From: Aselliscus stoliczkanus
Taxonomy: Eukaryota > Chordata > Mammalia > Chiroptera > Hipposideridae
NCBI GenBank assembly: GCA_033961575.1
Contig: CM066735.1
Location: 91,333,449-91,397,448, forward strand
Reading direction: 5' to 3'
Length of the DNA stretch: 64,000 nt
The position numbers and the translations under genes were made by a program. Shown here piece by piece: positions 1 to 12,974 of the stretch. Below the pieces are notes generated by a model. The model saw only the letters and a list, made by a program, of their open reading frames with translations. It searched no databases and was not told the DNA's origin. Within the stretch, counting starts at the first letter, position 1. Each line of letters begins with the position of its first letter.

Positions 1-1083
1 CAGGCGGCAGCGGTGCCCAGAGCCAGTGGTGTGCATACACTTATCTGTGAAGGCCAGGTCCAGGTACCTGAATAGTAGCAGGGGCCATTTGCAGACACAG
101 GGCCAGGGCCAACTTCAGGCGCACTGGCAGCTGCAGGTGAGCCCAGTGGAGCAGGCCAATGACTGGAGAAAGAGCCAAATCTAGGTCCGCAGCGCCTGCC
201 TTGGCTTTTGATAGTGCTCTTCTGGGGCGGCAGGATCTCACCATAGTGCACACACAGCAGTGGTGCCTGGCGACAAAAGCCAGTCTAGCAGTATGCAGGT
301 AAGTAGCTGGAGGGGTTAACTCCAAACATTTGACCTGGGACAAAAGTAAGCTTCAGGGTTCTAGGCTGCACTAGGAGCCTTGCACTCCTGCAGCCAGACT
401 CCTGAGCTGGCTGCTGAAATGGATCTTGGACACCAACAGCCACGGGGAGTAGTGGGAGGGGCAGGGGAGGACAGAGGTGGCTGCTGTCTGCAAATGCCTG
501 TGGGGAGAAAAAAAATGAAACCTGCAGGGGGTCTATGGTGGCTGTGCTGACTGTTGATTTCTTCACTGGTGGAAGCTAATGGGGTCCCCTGCAGAGCAGG
601 GCCCTGGAAACCACAGTCGCTCCAGCTACATGGTTGATACTGGTAGCACCTACCCTTCTTCCTTGTCCCTGCCATCTCTATACACCTCAGCTTTACTGGT
701 CTCTGGGTGAGGAGAAACCAAAGTTGGACCTTCAGGCAAACCCCGGAAAGCTGGGGAAGCTGGTTGCTCACTCTATTCTCCCTTCCCTTGGGAGGGGAAC
801 TCTTTCTAGTTGGAAAGTTCCCTTGTGACACACAGCAGTGCCAGCCTAGGGGATGATGGGATGTTACAGGCAAAATGGAGCTGCTCCTCCTTCCATTTTG
901 GGGAGGTTTTCCTCTATTTTTTGGTTTTTTGGGGGTTTTTTGGTCCACTGTGTCCACTAAGTTTCTTAAGCGGACTTCTGCACTCTGCCAGAGCTGTTTT
1001 TGTTCATGGATAACTGTCTAACTGCTGATCATAATTTTGTGGGGCGACAGGGGCTGAGGTTCCTGTCACCATCTTGGTGACAT
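1..1083 (-). mobile_element. Possible LINE-1 5' UTR (minus strand)
   Basis: A GC-richer block with many short GCAG/CTG words whose right end reads on the minus strand GTCACCAAGATGG, similar to the first bases of many mammalian L1 5' UTRs. If so, ORF1 would lie left of the window. No convincing coding frame was seen. This assignment is weak. Confidence 0.35.
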
Positions 1084-1093
1084 CCTGCATTAC

Positions 1094-1262
1094 CTTCTTT
1101 TCCTTTATTATTATTTTTTTTTTTTTTTTAGTTGAGCCATCCTGCCACCTGTTGGCAGCTCCGCAGCAACTCAGCTCGGGCTGGGCATCAAACTGCTGTT
1201 GCTCAGAGCTCAGCTCACACTCTTGAGCAAGCTCTTAACCAACTGAGCCACTCGGCCGGCCC
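1094..1262 (-). mobile_element. tRNA-derived SINE, type B
   Basis: A minus-strand SINE with poly(A) (T run at 1117-1130), a body ending in the tRNA-like head CACTCGGCCGGCCC when read on plus, and a 10-bp duplication CCTGCATTAC at 1084-1093 and 1263-1272. Confidence 0.85.
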
Positions 1263-1999
1263 CCTGCATTACTTTTTTGAGTGATCACATTCACAGGCTT
1301 ATGTCACACCTTTTAAAGCTTATAATAAACCAAATGCTCTAGAATTTTTTTCATAAATTACTACCAAACTGCCATCTATGCTGAGGTGATTGCTCTTTTA
1401 AAGTTAAAGTCCAAGTCCTACACTTATTTCTATTACGCTCAAATTTCAAAATGATCTTAACAGGTCTGAATTCTAGGTCTGAAATGAACAATCAAAATTT
1501 CCTATCTATCATGCCAGCTCTCAATTCCAAGTTATATTTTTATCCCAAATCATTTTTCTTAAAGATGAAATCTCATGAACAAAGACAGGAAGCCAGATGC
1601 AATCAGTTCAAATGAGGAAACCTCCACACATTTCATGCATGGGAGAGGGCTTCTGTGAACGTGGGAGCTGACCCAGGAAAGCCCAAACTTGGAGGTGGCA
1701 AAAAAAAAAAAAAAAAAAAAATGATGAGCAAAGAGAGTGGGAATAGGGGGAAAATTGGGGGAGCAACTGACCACATGCCTAGTAAGGTTAACAGGTAAGG
1801 CATCCAGGTAGTTCACCCCATACCACCTGTGCTAAGCAGAGTGAGCAGAGGGATGGATGCTTGGATGAAAGACACCACGCAGTGCCTGGAGTCACTAGAG
1901 AGACCCAGAAGTAACATGGAATATCACCATGTGCTAGCATCCCACCAGCATCACATCTTACCTCTCCATTAGAGACAGTATGACATAAAACAGGAAATC
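1263..1999. other. Intergenic, no feature recognised
   Basis: AT-rich sequence with an A run at about 1700-1721. No gene, repeat family or motif could be assigned. Confidence 0.5.
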
Positions 2000-4260
2000 T
2001 CAAATACCCCCTAGATGAGTACAAAACCGGTAATGTTCTAACATTTGTTAGACGCTAACAGCAGGAAAAAGAGGCACTAAACTCAACCAACAGAAATAAC
2101 ATTCAAGGAAACAAAGGTAATGGAACAAATAAGTAGAAACTTTAGAAGAAGTATTGTGAAAAGAACCAATTAGAAATCTTGGAAAAACAAAAAAATAAAA
2201 TAAACAACACAATGGATAAAACTGAGGCACAATTAATAAGCCAGGAAATTCTCTCAAAACGTAGCCCAAATTTTCAAAGGGATTTAAAACATGAAGAAAA
2301 TTTGGTGTACTATCTGTTGCATGCTATTGGTAAGAAATGAGTCTCAGATTAATTAACCAACCGAGATTCAAGAGAGGCGACTATACAAGACTGGGAGGGA
2401 TGACTCACTGAGACCACCATTGTAATAAACAACCACACATCTGCCCTCCATACTCTCCCATCACTCTATATGTGCTTCTATTATCATCTTTCATATAATG
2501 TTATAATTTGTTTACTTGTCAGTTTCCTCACTAGCCATGAAGCTCATGAGGGCAAGAACAATCTCCCACATTTTCCAAATTTATAGTAGCTCGGTGTCTA
2601 GCATATTGCAGATACTCACTAAAGGTTTTTGGAATTAAATTATACTTGTTGCAGTCATCCAGAGTACACAGAGTACACAGAGTCTAAAGATAGTTCTGGA
2701 CTATCTTGTCCATAGTTTTCAATTAAATTAAATAATTGTTTTCTATGTAAAAGTAATTTCCAAAACAACTGAAGGAGAACATGTTACCTCTAAGACACTA
2801 GGGAGAATGGGACAAGGAAAACATAATGAATCCAACAAAGGCCTTTTATATACCTCACTCAGAAATCTACACAGTAAGCAAAACATAATTAATAATATGG
2901 CAGATTTAAATAACATAACCATCAAAGTTGAGCTAAAGATATAAAGAGAGTACTTTACAGTCAACAATCTGTGAGCAAACACACATGGCACATTTATAAA
3001 AACTATGTATCAAGCCACAAAGAAAATCTCAGAACTCCAAAAAGCAAACACTATGCAAGTCATATTGTAACACAAATTAAACTTTACAAAAAAAAAAAAA
3101 TCGATAGCCCTCTCCTCCCACCCTTGGCCAAAGAATCTATCCACATAAAAATGAAAACTCTTTTAAAAAATGCCTGGGTAAAAGAAGAAATAAAATAGAA
3201 ATTATAAACCTAAATACAACACTAACCACCAAAAAAAAATACAAAATATAATCAAATGTTTCTCCCCTGAAATTGCACCAAATCCATATGATTTTACAGG
3301 TGGGTTCTGTCAAACCTTCAAGGTTATAATGTCCATGTTATATAAACAAGTCCAAATCACAGATAAAAATGAAAAGATATTTTTAACTAATATTATAAAG
3401 TTAGCATAACACTGATACCAAAATAAGAAAAATATATATACAAGAAAAAGAAGCCAATCTCATGTATGAACATATATGCAGAATATTTATATAGCAGAAT
3501 ATTTCAATAATGGAAAAATATGACTGATTCCAGAAATTCAATGTTAGATCACATTTTTTAAATCTATTACATGCTGAATGACATTAAGATCTCAAAGAAG
3601 AAAACATTTTGATAGATGATGCAAAAGTAGGTGGTCAAAGTTAACACCCATTTTTTAAACAAGCAAAAAACTCAGCAAGCTAGAGTAAAAGAAACAACAA
3701 AAACTAAAGTGAATGTTAAATTTAATGGTGAAAATTAGAAGCTTTACCACTCAAACCAGATAAAATACAAGGGTGCTTGCTATCACCATAACTATTAATA
3801 TTTAAAATTGTACTGAAGGACCTAGCGAATTCAATAAGTAAAGTGAAACAAAAAAGTTCTATTGGTAATACAAGTGTGTAACAAGAAAAACCAAGAGAAT
3901 CAACTGATAGAAAAGTTACAACAAAGTAGCCAGAAACAAGGTCAATATACAAAAATCATTTACAACAACCTGGATGGACCTTGAGGGTATTATGCTAAAT
4001 GAAATAAATCAGACTGAGAAAGATAAATACTGAATGGTATCACTTATATGTGGAATCTAAAAAAAAAAAAAAATCAAACTCATAGAAACAGAGAGTAGAA
4101 GAGTGGTTGCCAGGGGATGGTGTTGGAAGAAACAGGAAAAGATTAGTAAAAGAGTACAAACTTTCAGCTATACATTGAATAAGGTCTGAGGATCTAATGT
4201 ATAACATGGTGATTATAATTGATAACATTGTATTGTATAATGGAAATTTTCTAAGACAGT
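2000..4260 (+). mobile_element. Decayed LINE-1 pieces, with an L2-like 3' end inside
   Basis: From about 3230 the plus strand follows L1 ORF2 with many changes: TTAATGGTGAAAATTAGAAG, CAAGGGTGCTTGCTATCACC, then the 3' UTR with TGGATGGACC and GGTATCACTTATATGTGGAA. The earlier part (2000-2300, 2740-3230) is A-rich and L1-like, less certain. At 2490-2640 GCTCATGAGGGCAAGAAC and TAGCATATTGCAGATACTCA resemble an L2 3' end. No open frame survives. Confidence 0.65.
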
Positions 4261-4273
4261 AAACTCAAATGTG

Positions 4274-4275
<2 letters not shown>

Positions 4276-4359
<84 letters not shown>
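4276..4359. repeat. Compound microsatellite (TC)n(AC)n(AG)n
   Basis: Three adjoining dinucleotide tracts at the 3' end of an L1 piece: TC from about 4276, AC from 4310, AG from 4341. Likely grown from a degenerate L1 tail. Confidence 0.95.
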
Positions 4360-4835
4360 TTTTTTAAAAAGGGGGAATAACTTTTTTACCCGATTCAAAA
4401 TTATTATATATTTGATTGATGTACCTCCCATATCACCAGTGAAACATGTCCTTAAGAAAGAAATTTTGAGGTAAAAGTACATAAATAAATAAAATAGCCA
4501 CACCAAACTGGTAAGAGTCATCACCTCTGAGGAGACGGTCAAGAGTATTATAGCTTTATCTGCTTGAATACATTAAATGAGAATATATTCTTCTATATTT
4601 GCATAATTTAAAAAGAAAAGCAAATAAAAACATTTTAAGGACAAGAATAACACTCTGTTACACATTGCCAAAAACCTTCCTATAGATTGGCCCATAAACA
4701 GTTTTTATATGACGATACCTACTTTGAGCCACATATGTCACCATTCTTTTAGTGTTCATACTTTTTTCAGGAAGATTCTGGAATCATAGGTTGGCAAAAG
4801 TAGACCATTCAGGTGGGAAAAGAACCCTTCGTTAT

Positions 4836-5040
4836 GTACCAGATGCTGTTCTAGGTATGTTTAGAAAATTATTGTCTCTAATCCGCACAAGAGCTCTAAG
4901 AGATAGGCATTATTTTTTATATTTTTACATGTGAGAAAATGAAAACAATTTTAAGTGGCCCATCAGGGATTATTCAAATCCAGCTCTTTGATTTCCAAAG
5001 CCTGTTCTACAACTCCTATAATAGGCTACCTTCCTGTCCC
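4836..5040 (+). repeat. MIR-type SINE relic
   Basis: It reads GATGCTGTTCTAGGTATGTT..CTAATCC..ACATGTGAGAAAATGAAA..CCAGCTCTTTGATTTCCAAA, the usual MIR order with many changes. Confidence 0.6.
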
Positions 5041-5049
5041 AACACTGAG

Positions 5050-5930
5050 AACTGAAGATCCTCAGTTAAAATGCACCCCCAGTCCAGTGAATTGAATCTA
5101 GATAGGGAGATTCAAACATGCCTACAGGGATATGGTTACGGGCCTTCTAGATGTCCTTTCGAGGATGGAATTGCTGCCCGTGCTCCCAGCTGTCAGCCTC
5201 TGCAGGAATCACCATAGCTGCAGAGGTGCAGTGTGATGGAAGAGGAGATTAAGCCTAAACTGCCATCACCTGTTTGCCTCCCCAGGAAGCAGAGTCTAAG
5301 ATGGAGTTTACAGGGCAGGGTGTACATTAGGGAGCACCTTTGGGATTGATAGCTATGGAAGGAATTGGAGAGAGAGAAGTTAAGGCCGAGATGCAGGCCC
5401 AGTGACAGCCTTGGCCAACCCCACAGTGAACTGTGGAACTAAGGTGGCCCATCAGAGTTGTCCCATGTAAAGTTAACATGACCAGACCTTATGTCTCACC
5501 TCCATCCATCATGGATGTGGACCACCAGAGAAGGGCATGCCCTTGAGCTGAGGCAATCCATGAAGGGAATGACAGCTAAAGACTGTCTGCCAATAGCAGC
5601 TGAGAGGGGGATGTGGATGGCGCATCACAGAGTGAAAGACAGGTTTTGATTGAAGTCTGTATAAGGGACAATTAGCTCTCAGGGTCCTACCTCTGCCTGA
5701 CCCCTTCAGGGGAAGAATGTTCCACCCTCTGGAGAAATGTACCAGGAAGGCTCCAGACTCTGGAAGATCAGGAATAGTGGAAAGTTGGGGTAAGGTTCTG
5801 GGTTAAAAGTGGTGTGTTTAGTAAAGGCTGCCTCCTGAATGATGAGCTCCTCCAAGCTCCCTTTCCCAGACAAGCTCCCAGAACTCCCCACAGCCAAGGT
5901 AGAGAACCCCAAAGCAGGGGATGAAAAGTT
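5050..5930. other. Intergenic, probable old LTR-like repeat, unresolved
   Basis: Moderately GC-rich sequence with wording such as AGGAAGCAGAGTCTAAGATG and GGGCAGGGTGTACATTAGGG that resembles old mammalian LTRs. No boundaries or open frame can be supported. Confidence 0.35.
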
Positions 5931-5949
5931 TTCTCAGGAGAAACTGAAC

Positions 5950-7510
5950 AGCCCCAGAGAAAAGACATACAGATACTAAAATCTCAGAATCTCCCAAAAA
6001 GGTCTCCCAATCACCCTACAATGGAGGCCACCAAAAAAAAATTCCAACCCACCACGCACACACGTCTCCCAATCAGTACTTCTTCAGTGTTTAATAACAG
6101 ACTCCTGCTTCAGCAGCACCAGGCATTTAAAAAAAGCCTTGAACATAAAATACAGAAAGCAAAGCGAACAACAAGAAAAAGGAACTGGAAGAAACTGAAC
6201 TATGCAGGACATTAAAAGAAGCACAAGAAAACCGTAAAATGAATACACGCGGAGTCATGAAGAGACATTGTCATGTCCCTGAACCAAAGGCAGGAGGCTA
6301 TTTTTAAAAAGCAACAAAGAACAAAGAAAGAGAAGGAGCCCTTGGAAACTAAAACTATGATAGTCACAACTGAAATTCGATGAGAACGTTAGAAGAGTAA
6401 ACCAAGCAGATCTCCTAGGTGGGAAATAAAAGGAAAGGAAATAAAATAAGCAAAGAGGATAGAAAAGACTATGAGAATTAGAGGCCCAATCTATGAGGTT
6501 CACTACTCAACTATGTGTGTTCCAGAAATGAAGACAGAAAAAAAAAAAAAAAACACGAGAAAAAAATGTAAAAAGAAGAAGAAGTTGGATAGAGAAGAAG
6601 AGGAGGAGATGAAGAAGAAGAAAACTTCCAGAACTGGCACATATGAATCTTTGGGTAGAAAACCGCTGTTTATAACCCAGAAAAATAAATGAAAAAAGGG
6701 ACACCCTGCAATACATCACTGCAGAATTTCAGGACACCAGGAATAAAGAAAAGATCATAAAAAGCTTCCAGAGAAAAATGGGGGGAAATAGCCATGGTAG
6801 AGGAAGGTGCAGAATCTAGGAAATGAGACCCAACAGAGAAAAGTGAAAACTTCCAGGATGAAAAGAAGTCCCAGGAACACAAAGCCCAGATGTGAGCAGA
6901 AAGGCGGAGGGCTCCAGGAGGCAGGTATAAGGTGCAAAGGGAGGGAGGTTCATGGGTTATCTGCTGGATGTTGTGCGATTGGTTAGCAACAGTACAAAGA
7001 AAATCAAGCAAAACAAATTGACGCAATTAACAACTCTGAAAAAAGTAAAACGAAGGGAATTACAATCTTAGTGCAGTATTTGATTTATTAACAATAAACA
7101 ATGTATACATGTAAACAACATTTACATGGGCATAATCATGTAAACACTGAATAGTACTATAACCCAAAACACTGACTAGGCTTTGTTGGAAGAACAAGAA
7201 AAGGAAAGTGATAGGAAGAAAGGATAGGATAGTTTTAATTAGCTCCTAGAGCTAAATACTCACCTACCATAAAAGAAAACCAGTAAATCAATAAACTAAT
7301 ATCAAAAACTGATTGCTCAAGAGACAAATGAATCAAGATACCATTTAGGAATCTGCATGAACAGAAAGTGGCTCTCTTCTAGGAAAAGAATCAGAGAGCT
7401 CCAGAGAAAAGACATACAGATACTAAAATCTCACATTCTCCCAGTGAGAAAACCATCTCACCCAATCACTTTACGTGGAGGCCACCAACCAACAAACCCA
7501 ACCAACCCAC
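5950..7510 (+). mobile_element. L1/HAL1-like A-rich repeat bounded by a ~100-bp direct repeat
   Basis: A long purine-rich region with phrases such as CAGAATTTCAGGACACCAGG and AAAGCTTCCAGAGAAAAATG, known from old L1-related repeats. The outer ends are two related copies, about 5952-6050 and 7397-7505, both starting with CCAGAGAAAAGACATACAGA and both containing GTGGAGGCCACC-like words. The lysine-rich frames in it come from composition, not from a gene. Confidence 0.45.
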
Positions 7511-8671
7511 AGGGAATTGTTATTTAAGTCTTTGTGTCCTATTTGACCTTTTTAACTTTGGTAATGAAATAAATTTAATTTTTAATAATGAATATAATAA
7601 AGAGAGGGTTCTTTATAAGAGAAAAAGGCACCACTGCCCCAGTTTAATACAAGGGCCTAGAGGGTTTCATCAATTCAACCAACTACAAAGTTCTTTTTCT
7701 AGGCTGGCTTAAAAATCAATACCTTCCCTTTTAAACAAAACCCAGCCTCATATTAATTAATGCCTGCATTGGCACACACTTGCATTCAAGTCGTTTCTTC
7801 AGATTCAATCTCAAATTAATGATACTCTCTATTGCAATTGAATTTTATATGTCTCATCTCTCACAATCATTTAGTTTGCCTTCCCTGGACAAAAATTTAC
7901 TCTTTGGCTCTCAATATACTTGTACAAGTTTACTTCGTTTACTTCCTTCCAACAAGAGGAGAAGAAGCCCTCTATCAGCTAAATAGAAGCCTCAATGTAA
8001 AGACCTCGTCTATCAAAATCACACTTTGATTAACAGGAAGCTGACAGGCTGGAATTGGCATCAGCTGACTGTTTTTCTGTGCTCCACTTTTCAGCGAAAA
8101 TCTCACAGCATATCACATGCATACATAATATATACAAGAAGAACTGATATTAGAGAGAGAATCATAGAAGTCCAGATTTAGGACAAATCCTAAGGTTAGT
8201 GTCTGTATCAGACACCTCTGGTGGCCCAACTCACATCATGCAGCCTTACCTTTTATTTCAGATCTTTGTGGATTACTCACCTCACACTGAGAGTGCCTGG
8301 CCTCACGCCAGTGCTGAGACTTCCCCAACATTCCAGATTCCAAAGTTTTCATCAAGCACTCACACGTGGGGATAGTTATCAACTCCAGGGCAAGCCCTAA
8401 TTAATAAGACACAGGAGCCAATGGGGACAAGAGTCAATCCTTAGGTAGACCATTCAGACGGGCATCTGAAGCACTAGTCAGATGCTCCAGGCAGAACCAA
8501 GTCCCAGTTTCCCTCCATGATGACCTCATTAACTTGCCCTTTGACCTCTTCCCTTGCTCTCCCTGGCCCCTCACCTCCGTTCTTTGGCAGTGCCTCCCAA
8601 ACTACCTGCATCAAGCCTTTGTCTCAGGTTAAGTAGCTTTAGAGATAATACCAGCTAAGAACTAGGAAGAC
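7511..8671. other. Intergenic, nothing recognised
   Basis: AT-rich to mixed sequence without a repeat family or gene that I can name. Short frames near 7780-8030 overlap each other and lack coding character. Confidence 0.5.
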
Positions 8672-8768
8672 CAAATGTCCCAGTTTTCCTGGGACTGAGG
8701 GATTTCCCAGGATATGGAACTTTTAGTGCTAAAACTGGGAAATTCCCCAGCAATCCAGGATGAATTCA
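8672..8768. mobile_element. Palindromic MITE-like element
   Basis: Inverted words CCCAGTTTTCCTGGGA and TAAAACTGGGAAATTCC, with several self-complementary segments in under 100 bp, suggest a small non-autonomous DNA transposon relic. Confidence 0.45.
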
Positions 8769-8889
8769 CCCTAGTAAGATGATGAAAAGGAAGAGATACC
8801 AGAAAAGTTGAAAACAGGAAAGGGTGTGAAGAGGAGGGAATAATGTCTCTCCATTTTATACACTATAAGCCTCACTATATCAGGACATG

Positions 8890-9930
8890 TCTGCCATGTT
8901 GCAGTTGGCTCTTCCTATCCCCACTATTATTAAATATTACATGGATGGAGATGGTGGCCAATTTAATAAAGCAAGAAAAAATATAAAATGTATATAATGA
9001 AAATAAAGAAGCAATGCCTAGAAATCTAGCAAACACTCTAGAAAGCAACTGAGAAAATCCACACACAGCAGCTAAAAAAAATTATGAAAACAATAGAATT
9101 CATTAATTTAGCCAGTTAAAAGAATAACATTTAAAAACAAGCATTTTTTATTTACCAGCAGTAAGCAGTTAGAAATTATAATTTTTAAAAATTCTATTCA
9201 CTATAAAAACAAAAATTAGGGGTCGGTCGAGTGGCGCAGTGGTTGAGCTGGCTTGGGACTCCAGTGGCCCTGGTTTGGATCCCACATACATGAGGGCCAG
9301 TGACACTGCCCTCTAAAAAAAAAAACAAAAATTATAAAACCCCTAAGAATACACTTGAAAAGAAATGAAGAAATGTATGAGACTTATATGAATAAAACTG
9401 TAAAGATTTACTCTAGAATATAAAAGGTGGCCTGAATTAAAGGAGAGAGATTTCATGCCTCTGGATGTGAAGGCTCACAATTATAAATGTTATTTCCTTC
9501 CCAAATTAATCCATAAATTCTCATACAAACCCTCCCAAAGTCCCAATATGATTCCTTAATGAAATCTGACAGGTTGATTATAAAATCCTCTAAATAAGAA
9601 AATGTTCAAGGATAGTCAAACAATGTTTTAAAAATAAGACTACATGAGATTTGATCTACCAGATATCAAAAGATTTTTAAGGTATGTCATTAGTGTAATA
9701 ATAGACAAAGAGAGAGAGAGAAATGAAAGAGAACAGGAAATTTTAAAAAGACTCATTATGGGTCAAAATACATTCAGATAAACTTTTCGGGGGTGATCAC
9801 TTCATAAGGTATATATGAGAGAGGGAGAGAGAGTCATTATGTTGCACACCTGAAACTAATATAATAATGTACGTCAATTGTAATTGAAAAAAATATTTAA
9901 ATATATTTAGAAAGCAAAAAAGAAATTTTT
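8890..9930 (+). mobile_element. Decayed LINE-1 ORF2 end and 3' UTR, with a SINE inserted
   Basis: It follows the C-terminal part of L1 ORF2 (TTCTCATACAAACCCTCCCA, GATCTACCAGATATCAAAAG) and then the L1 3' UTR (GGGGTGATCACTTCATAAGG, TTGCACACCTGAAACTAATA, GTCAATTGTAATTGAAAAAA). The type A SINE at 9219 splits it. Not functional. Confidence 0.7.
9219..9326 (+). mobile_element. tRNA-derived SINE, type A short
   Basis: A-box-like GTGGCGCAGTGGTTGAGC, B-box-like GGTTTGGATCCC, the end TGACACTGCCCTCT and an A tail. The duplicated target is AAAAACAAAAATTA on both sides. Confidence 0.88.
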
Positions 9931-9999
9931 TAAAAAATCTCCTTGATACTTTGGCAGATATAAAAAAATTTCTTGGGTGCTTATTATACATCTAGAAGC

Positions 10000-10140
10000 T
10001 GCTTGAATGTTCCATATATATTCTGTTATTCAATTCTTGGTAAGATATTATGACCCCCATTTTACAGATATGGAAACTGAGGTTCAAAAGACTAAGCTAT
10101 TTGATTGAGGTCATATACTATAACTGGAAAAACCTGGTGT
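10000..10140 (+). repeat. MIR relic
   Basis: CCCCCATTTTACAGATATGG followed by AAACTGAGGTTCAAAAGACT is the MIR core wording. Confidence 0.65.
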
Positions 10141-10409
10141 GAATCTAGAAATGTCTATCATTTAAGTGTTCTTTTTACTTCTCAGTTTGATGGCATTGCA
10201 ATCAACTGACAAGAAAAACAAAGGAAGCAGAAACAAGAAGAAAAAGGAATTTAGAAGCTCAACTAATTCTTTGAGAAGCAGACAAAGTGCTAGGAGGTAT
10301 CTGATCTGAATTCTAGGAAAAACTAATAATCATCATCAATGGAATAAAAAATACTATAACATCCAAAAAAAAAATACATTCAGATAAAAATTGTATTTAA
10401 AACCAAAAG

Positions 10410-10850
10410 GGGGGCCAGCCAAGTGGCGCGTTGGTTGGGTGCTGGTTTTGGGATGCCAGCGGCCCGGGTTCGTATCCCACATATGAGGACCAGTGACACT
10501 GCCCTCTACAGCTAACAACAGCTCCACCTGGAGCTGGGCTGTGCGAGCCCCGGTGATGGAGTAGGCTGCAGCCCCTGCTGCAGTGGGCTGCCATAGGCTA
10601 CAGTGAGTGGCCGGCAGCCAGCGTGAGCGGCTGGCAGCCAGCGTTGAGCTGCCAATAGCCGCGGTGAGCGACCATCCAGAGGCCGGCGACGGATCTGCCT
10701 CATCCGGGAAGAGCACAATGACGGTACCAACAGTGGGGTGGCATCCTCCGCAGCTAGACTGGGGAATGGAGGGGGGGGAGGGTGCAGCGGCTTGTCTGTT
10801 CCCCTTCCCCGATTCCCCAATAAAATCTTTAAATAAAAAGTAAAAGAAAT
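10410..10850 (+). mobile_element. tRNA-derived SINE, long form with AATAAA
   Basis: The type A head (GGGGCCAGCCAAGTGGCGC..) runs into a long body (TACAGCTAACAACAGCTCCA..) and ends GATTCCCCAATAAAATCTTT with an A-rich tail. Three such copies occur here (also 29139 and 40978). The polyadenylation signal plus TCTT terminator marks the T+ class of SINE. Overlapping GC-rich frames are by-products of the SINE. Confidence 0.9.
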
Positions 10851-10919
10851 AAAAAAAGGGAAATGAAGACTTATTCAAAAAATGGTTTGGGAATAATTGG
10901 GTACTTGTTCAGAAAACAT

Positions 10920-11830
10920 TTAAGTTGGACCACTATATGACACAAATACTTATAAAGATCTAGATATAAGCACCAAAAGGAAGAAACATTTTCTGTCCTC
11001 AAAGGGCTAACAGGTGAGAAAACAAATACTAAATTAAAGAACCACACAGATATATAAAAATTAGTAGTGTGGCAAGGCCTACAAAAAAATGCTACTTTCT
11101 ACTGTGAAATTTCGAAAGAGTAGAAACTGGTTTAGAAAAATCAGGAATTTTCTTAAAGAGGAACTGATTGAACTGAGTCCTGAGATCTCAAAGGAGAATA
11201 AGGATTTGCTCTGCTAAGAGTTGGAAAGCAATGTGCCTTGCAAAAGACATGACTGTACAAGGTTCATGGAGGTGAGCCAGTATGGCTGGAACTTAGGAAT
11301 CAGGAGGAATCATGATGCAAAATGAGCCTGGAAATGCGGGCAGACGCCAGATCATGCAGGGTCTTGGAGGACACATTAAACATTTCCATGCCTATCCTGA
11401 AAGCAATGGTAATTCACTGAGAGTTTTAGCCAGGGGAGTGACAAGAGGAGATGGTGCTTTTGAAAAGATGAACTCTGGCTGCAAGTAGAAAAATGGATAG
11501 GCTGACAGGCTCTCCAGGGTCAGGGGATAACAGAATATGGGCAGGAGTGGCAGTCCATACAAAAGATATTAAAGGCTTGGACTAGTCGATGGTAGCAATG
11601 AAAATAGAAAGAGGTAGACTGATTAAAGACATTTAAGAGGTAGAATGTACATGTGTTGATAGTGGATTGGATATTGAGAGTGAGAGAAAAAGAGGTATAG
11701 AGAATGGGTGGAAGGTTCTTCCATTCACTGAGATAGATAAAGAGCACAGGACCAGTTTGGCCTGGAGAAATCACAAATTCAGGTTTGGACATGTAGAGTT
11801 GGAGGCATCTTGAGATATACAACTGTAGCT
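10920..11830. repeat. Old mammal-wide interspersed repeat, family not resolved
   Basis: Wording such as GGAGGTGAGCCAGTATGGCT, GCCAGATCATGCAGGGTCTT and AGCCAGGGGAGTGACAAGAG recurs across mammalian genomes in an old repeat. I cannot name the family with confidence. Confidence 0.45.
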
Positions 11831-12234
11831 ATCAAGTAGGCCGTGTAGAACCTTAGGAAAAATATCCACATTTCACTCTTTCAGCAGAACAGGAAATAGA
11901 GCGATATTCACTGCTTTAACAAATAAACCACACTGCCTTACTGACTTAACCCAATGGAAGCTGAGTTCTCACTCATGGAGCAATCCAAAGCAGACTGTGA
12001 GCCATTCTCGTCCATGTCCTATCCAAGGACTCAGGGTTTTTTCCTTCTTGTGGCCTTTCCTTCCCTAGGGCCTCTGAGGCCTCTGCATTCTGGCAAAAGC
12101 GGAAAGAGAAGGTGGAAACCACACCCCTGAACCACCTTGGCCAGGGAGTGATACACAACATGCACTACACATCACATCTCACCACGTTCTACTGGTGAGA
12201 AGAGAGTCCTGGTTGAGTGGCTGCCTCTCCGCGT
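11831..12234. other. Intergenic, nothing recognised
   Basis: No gene or repeat could be supported in this stretch. Confidence 0.5.
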
Positions 12235-12420
12235 AGTGTTGCCAGACAAAATACAAGACACCTAGTTAAAGTTGAATTTCAGGGGAAAAGAAAAAAGAAT
12301 CATTTTCTAGTAAAAGTATGCCCCAAATATTGTGTCTGAAATTCAACTTTAACTGGGAGTCTTGGTTTTTGTGGTTGTGTGTTTGTTATGTTCGCTTTCT
12401 TGATAAATCTGGCAGCCCTA
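12235..12420. mobile_element. MITE-like DNA transposon with long inverted repeats
   Basis: The left end GTGTTGCCAGACAAAATACA and right end ATCTGGCAGCCC are inverted. Inside, AGTTAAAGTTGAATTTCAG and CTGAAATTCAACTTTAACT are complementary over 19 bases. TA flanks both ends. This is a non-autonomous DNA transposon, about 185 bp. Confidence 0.7.
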
Positions 12421-12974
12421 TGTACACTGATCACACACTTTGATGGACAGTTAGTCACTTCTGATACAAGATACAAATGATTTAGAGCAGACTTCCCCCA
12501 TATTTGCTGTGCAGGTTGGAGGAGAGGGGGTGAGATAGAGTAACTTGTTCTTTAGTTCAAGAGACCAGGAAAGAGGAGACTTAGAGGAAGAGGATGAATG
12601 AGGAGCACTCTTGACAGACCTTAAAGTCAAAAAACACAATTTCATGTAATTTTTCCATTTAGTCAGTGAGCATTTATTAAGGACTACTATGTTCTAAGTC
12701 CCATTAGGGGCTGAAGATACTGAGTTATTGCAATCCATGTCCTAAGAATCTCACAGTCCTGGGGTAATTGGGGGTGGGGAAGGGGGGGAGAGAATAAATA
12801 GATGAAGGAGTACTAAGTCAAACTGGTAGAAATCCAAAAGGTTTCCCAAGGAGATGGTGGCTTAACTGAGCCTCAGAAGTGGGACAAATAGGAATCCACC
12901 AGGTGAAAGAGTGCAGGTTGTAATATGAGCTCTGAGAATTAAGATTGCAAACTTGTTGCAATGATGTTGCTAAC

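Noticed and set aside
6471..6692. Lys/Glu-rich 73-codon frame
   Set aside because: Low-complexity AAG/GAG repeat within an L1-like region.
10354..10878. 174-codon minus frame and other frames in SINEs (also 29161 and 41075)
   Set aside because: The same frame recurs wherever the long SINE occurs. It is reverse-strand SINE sequence.
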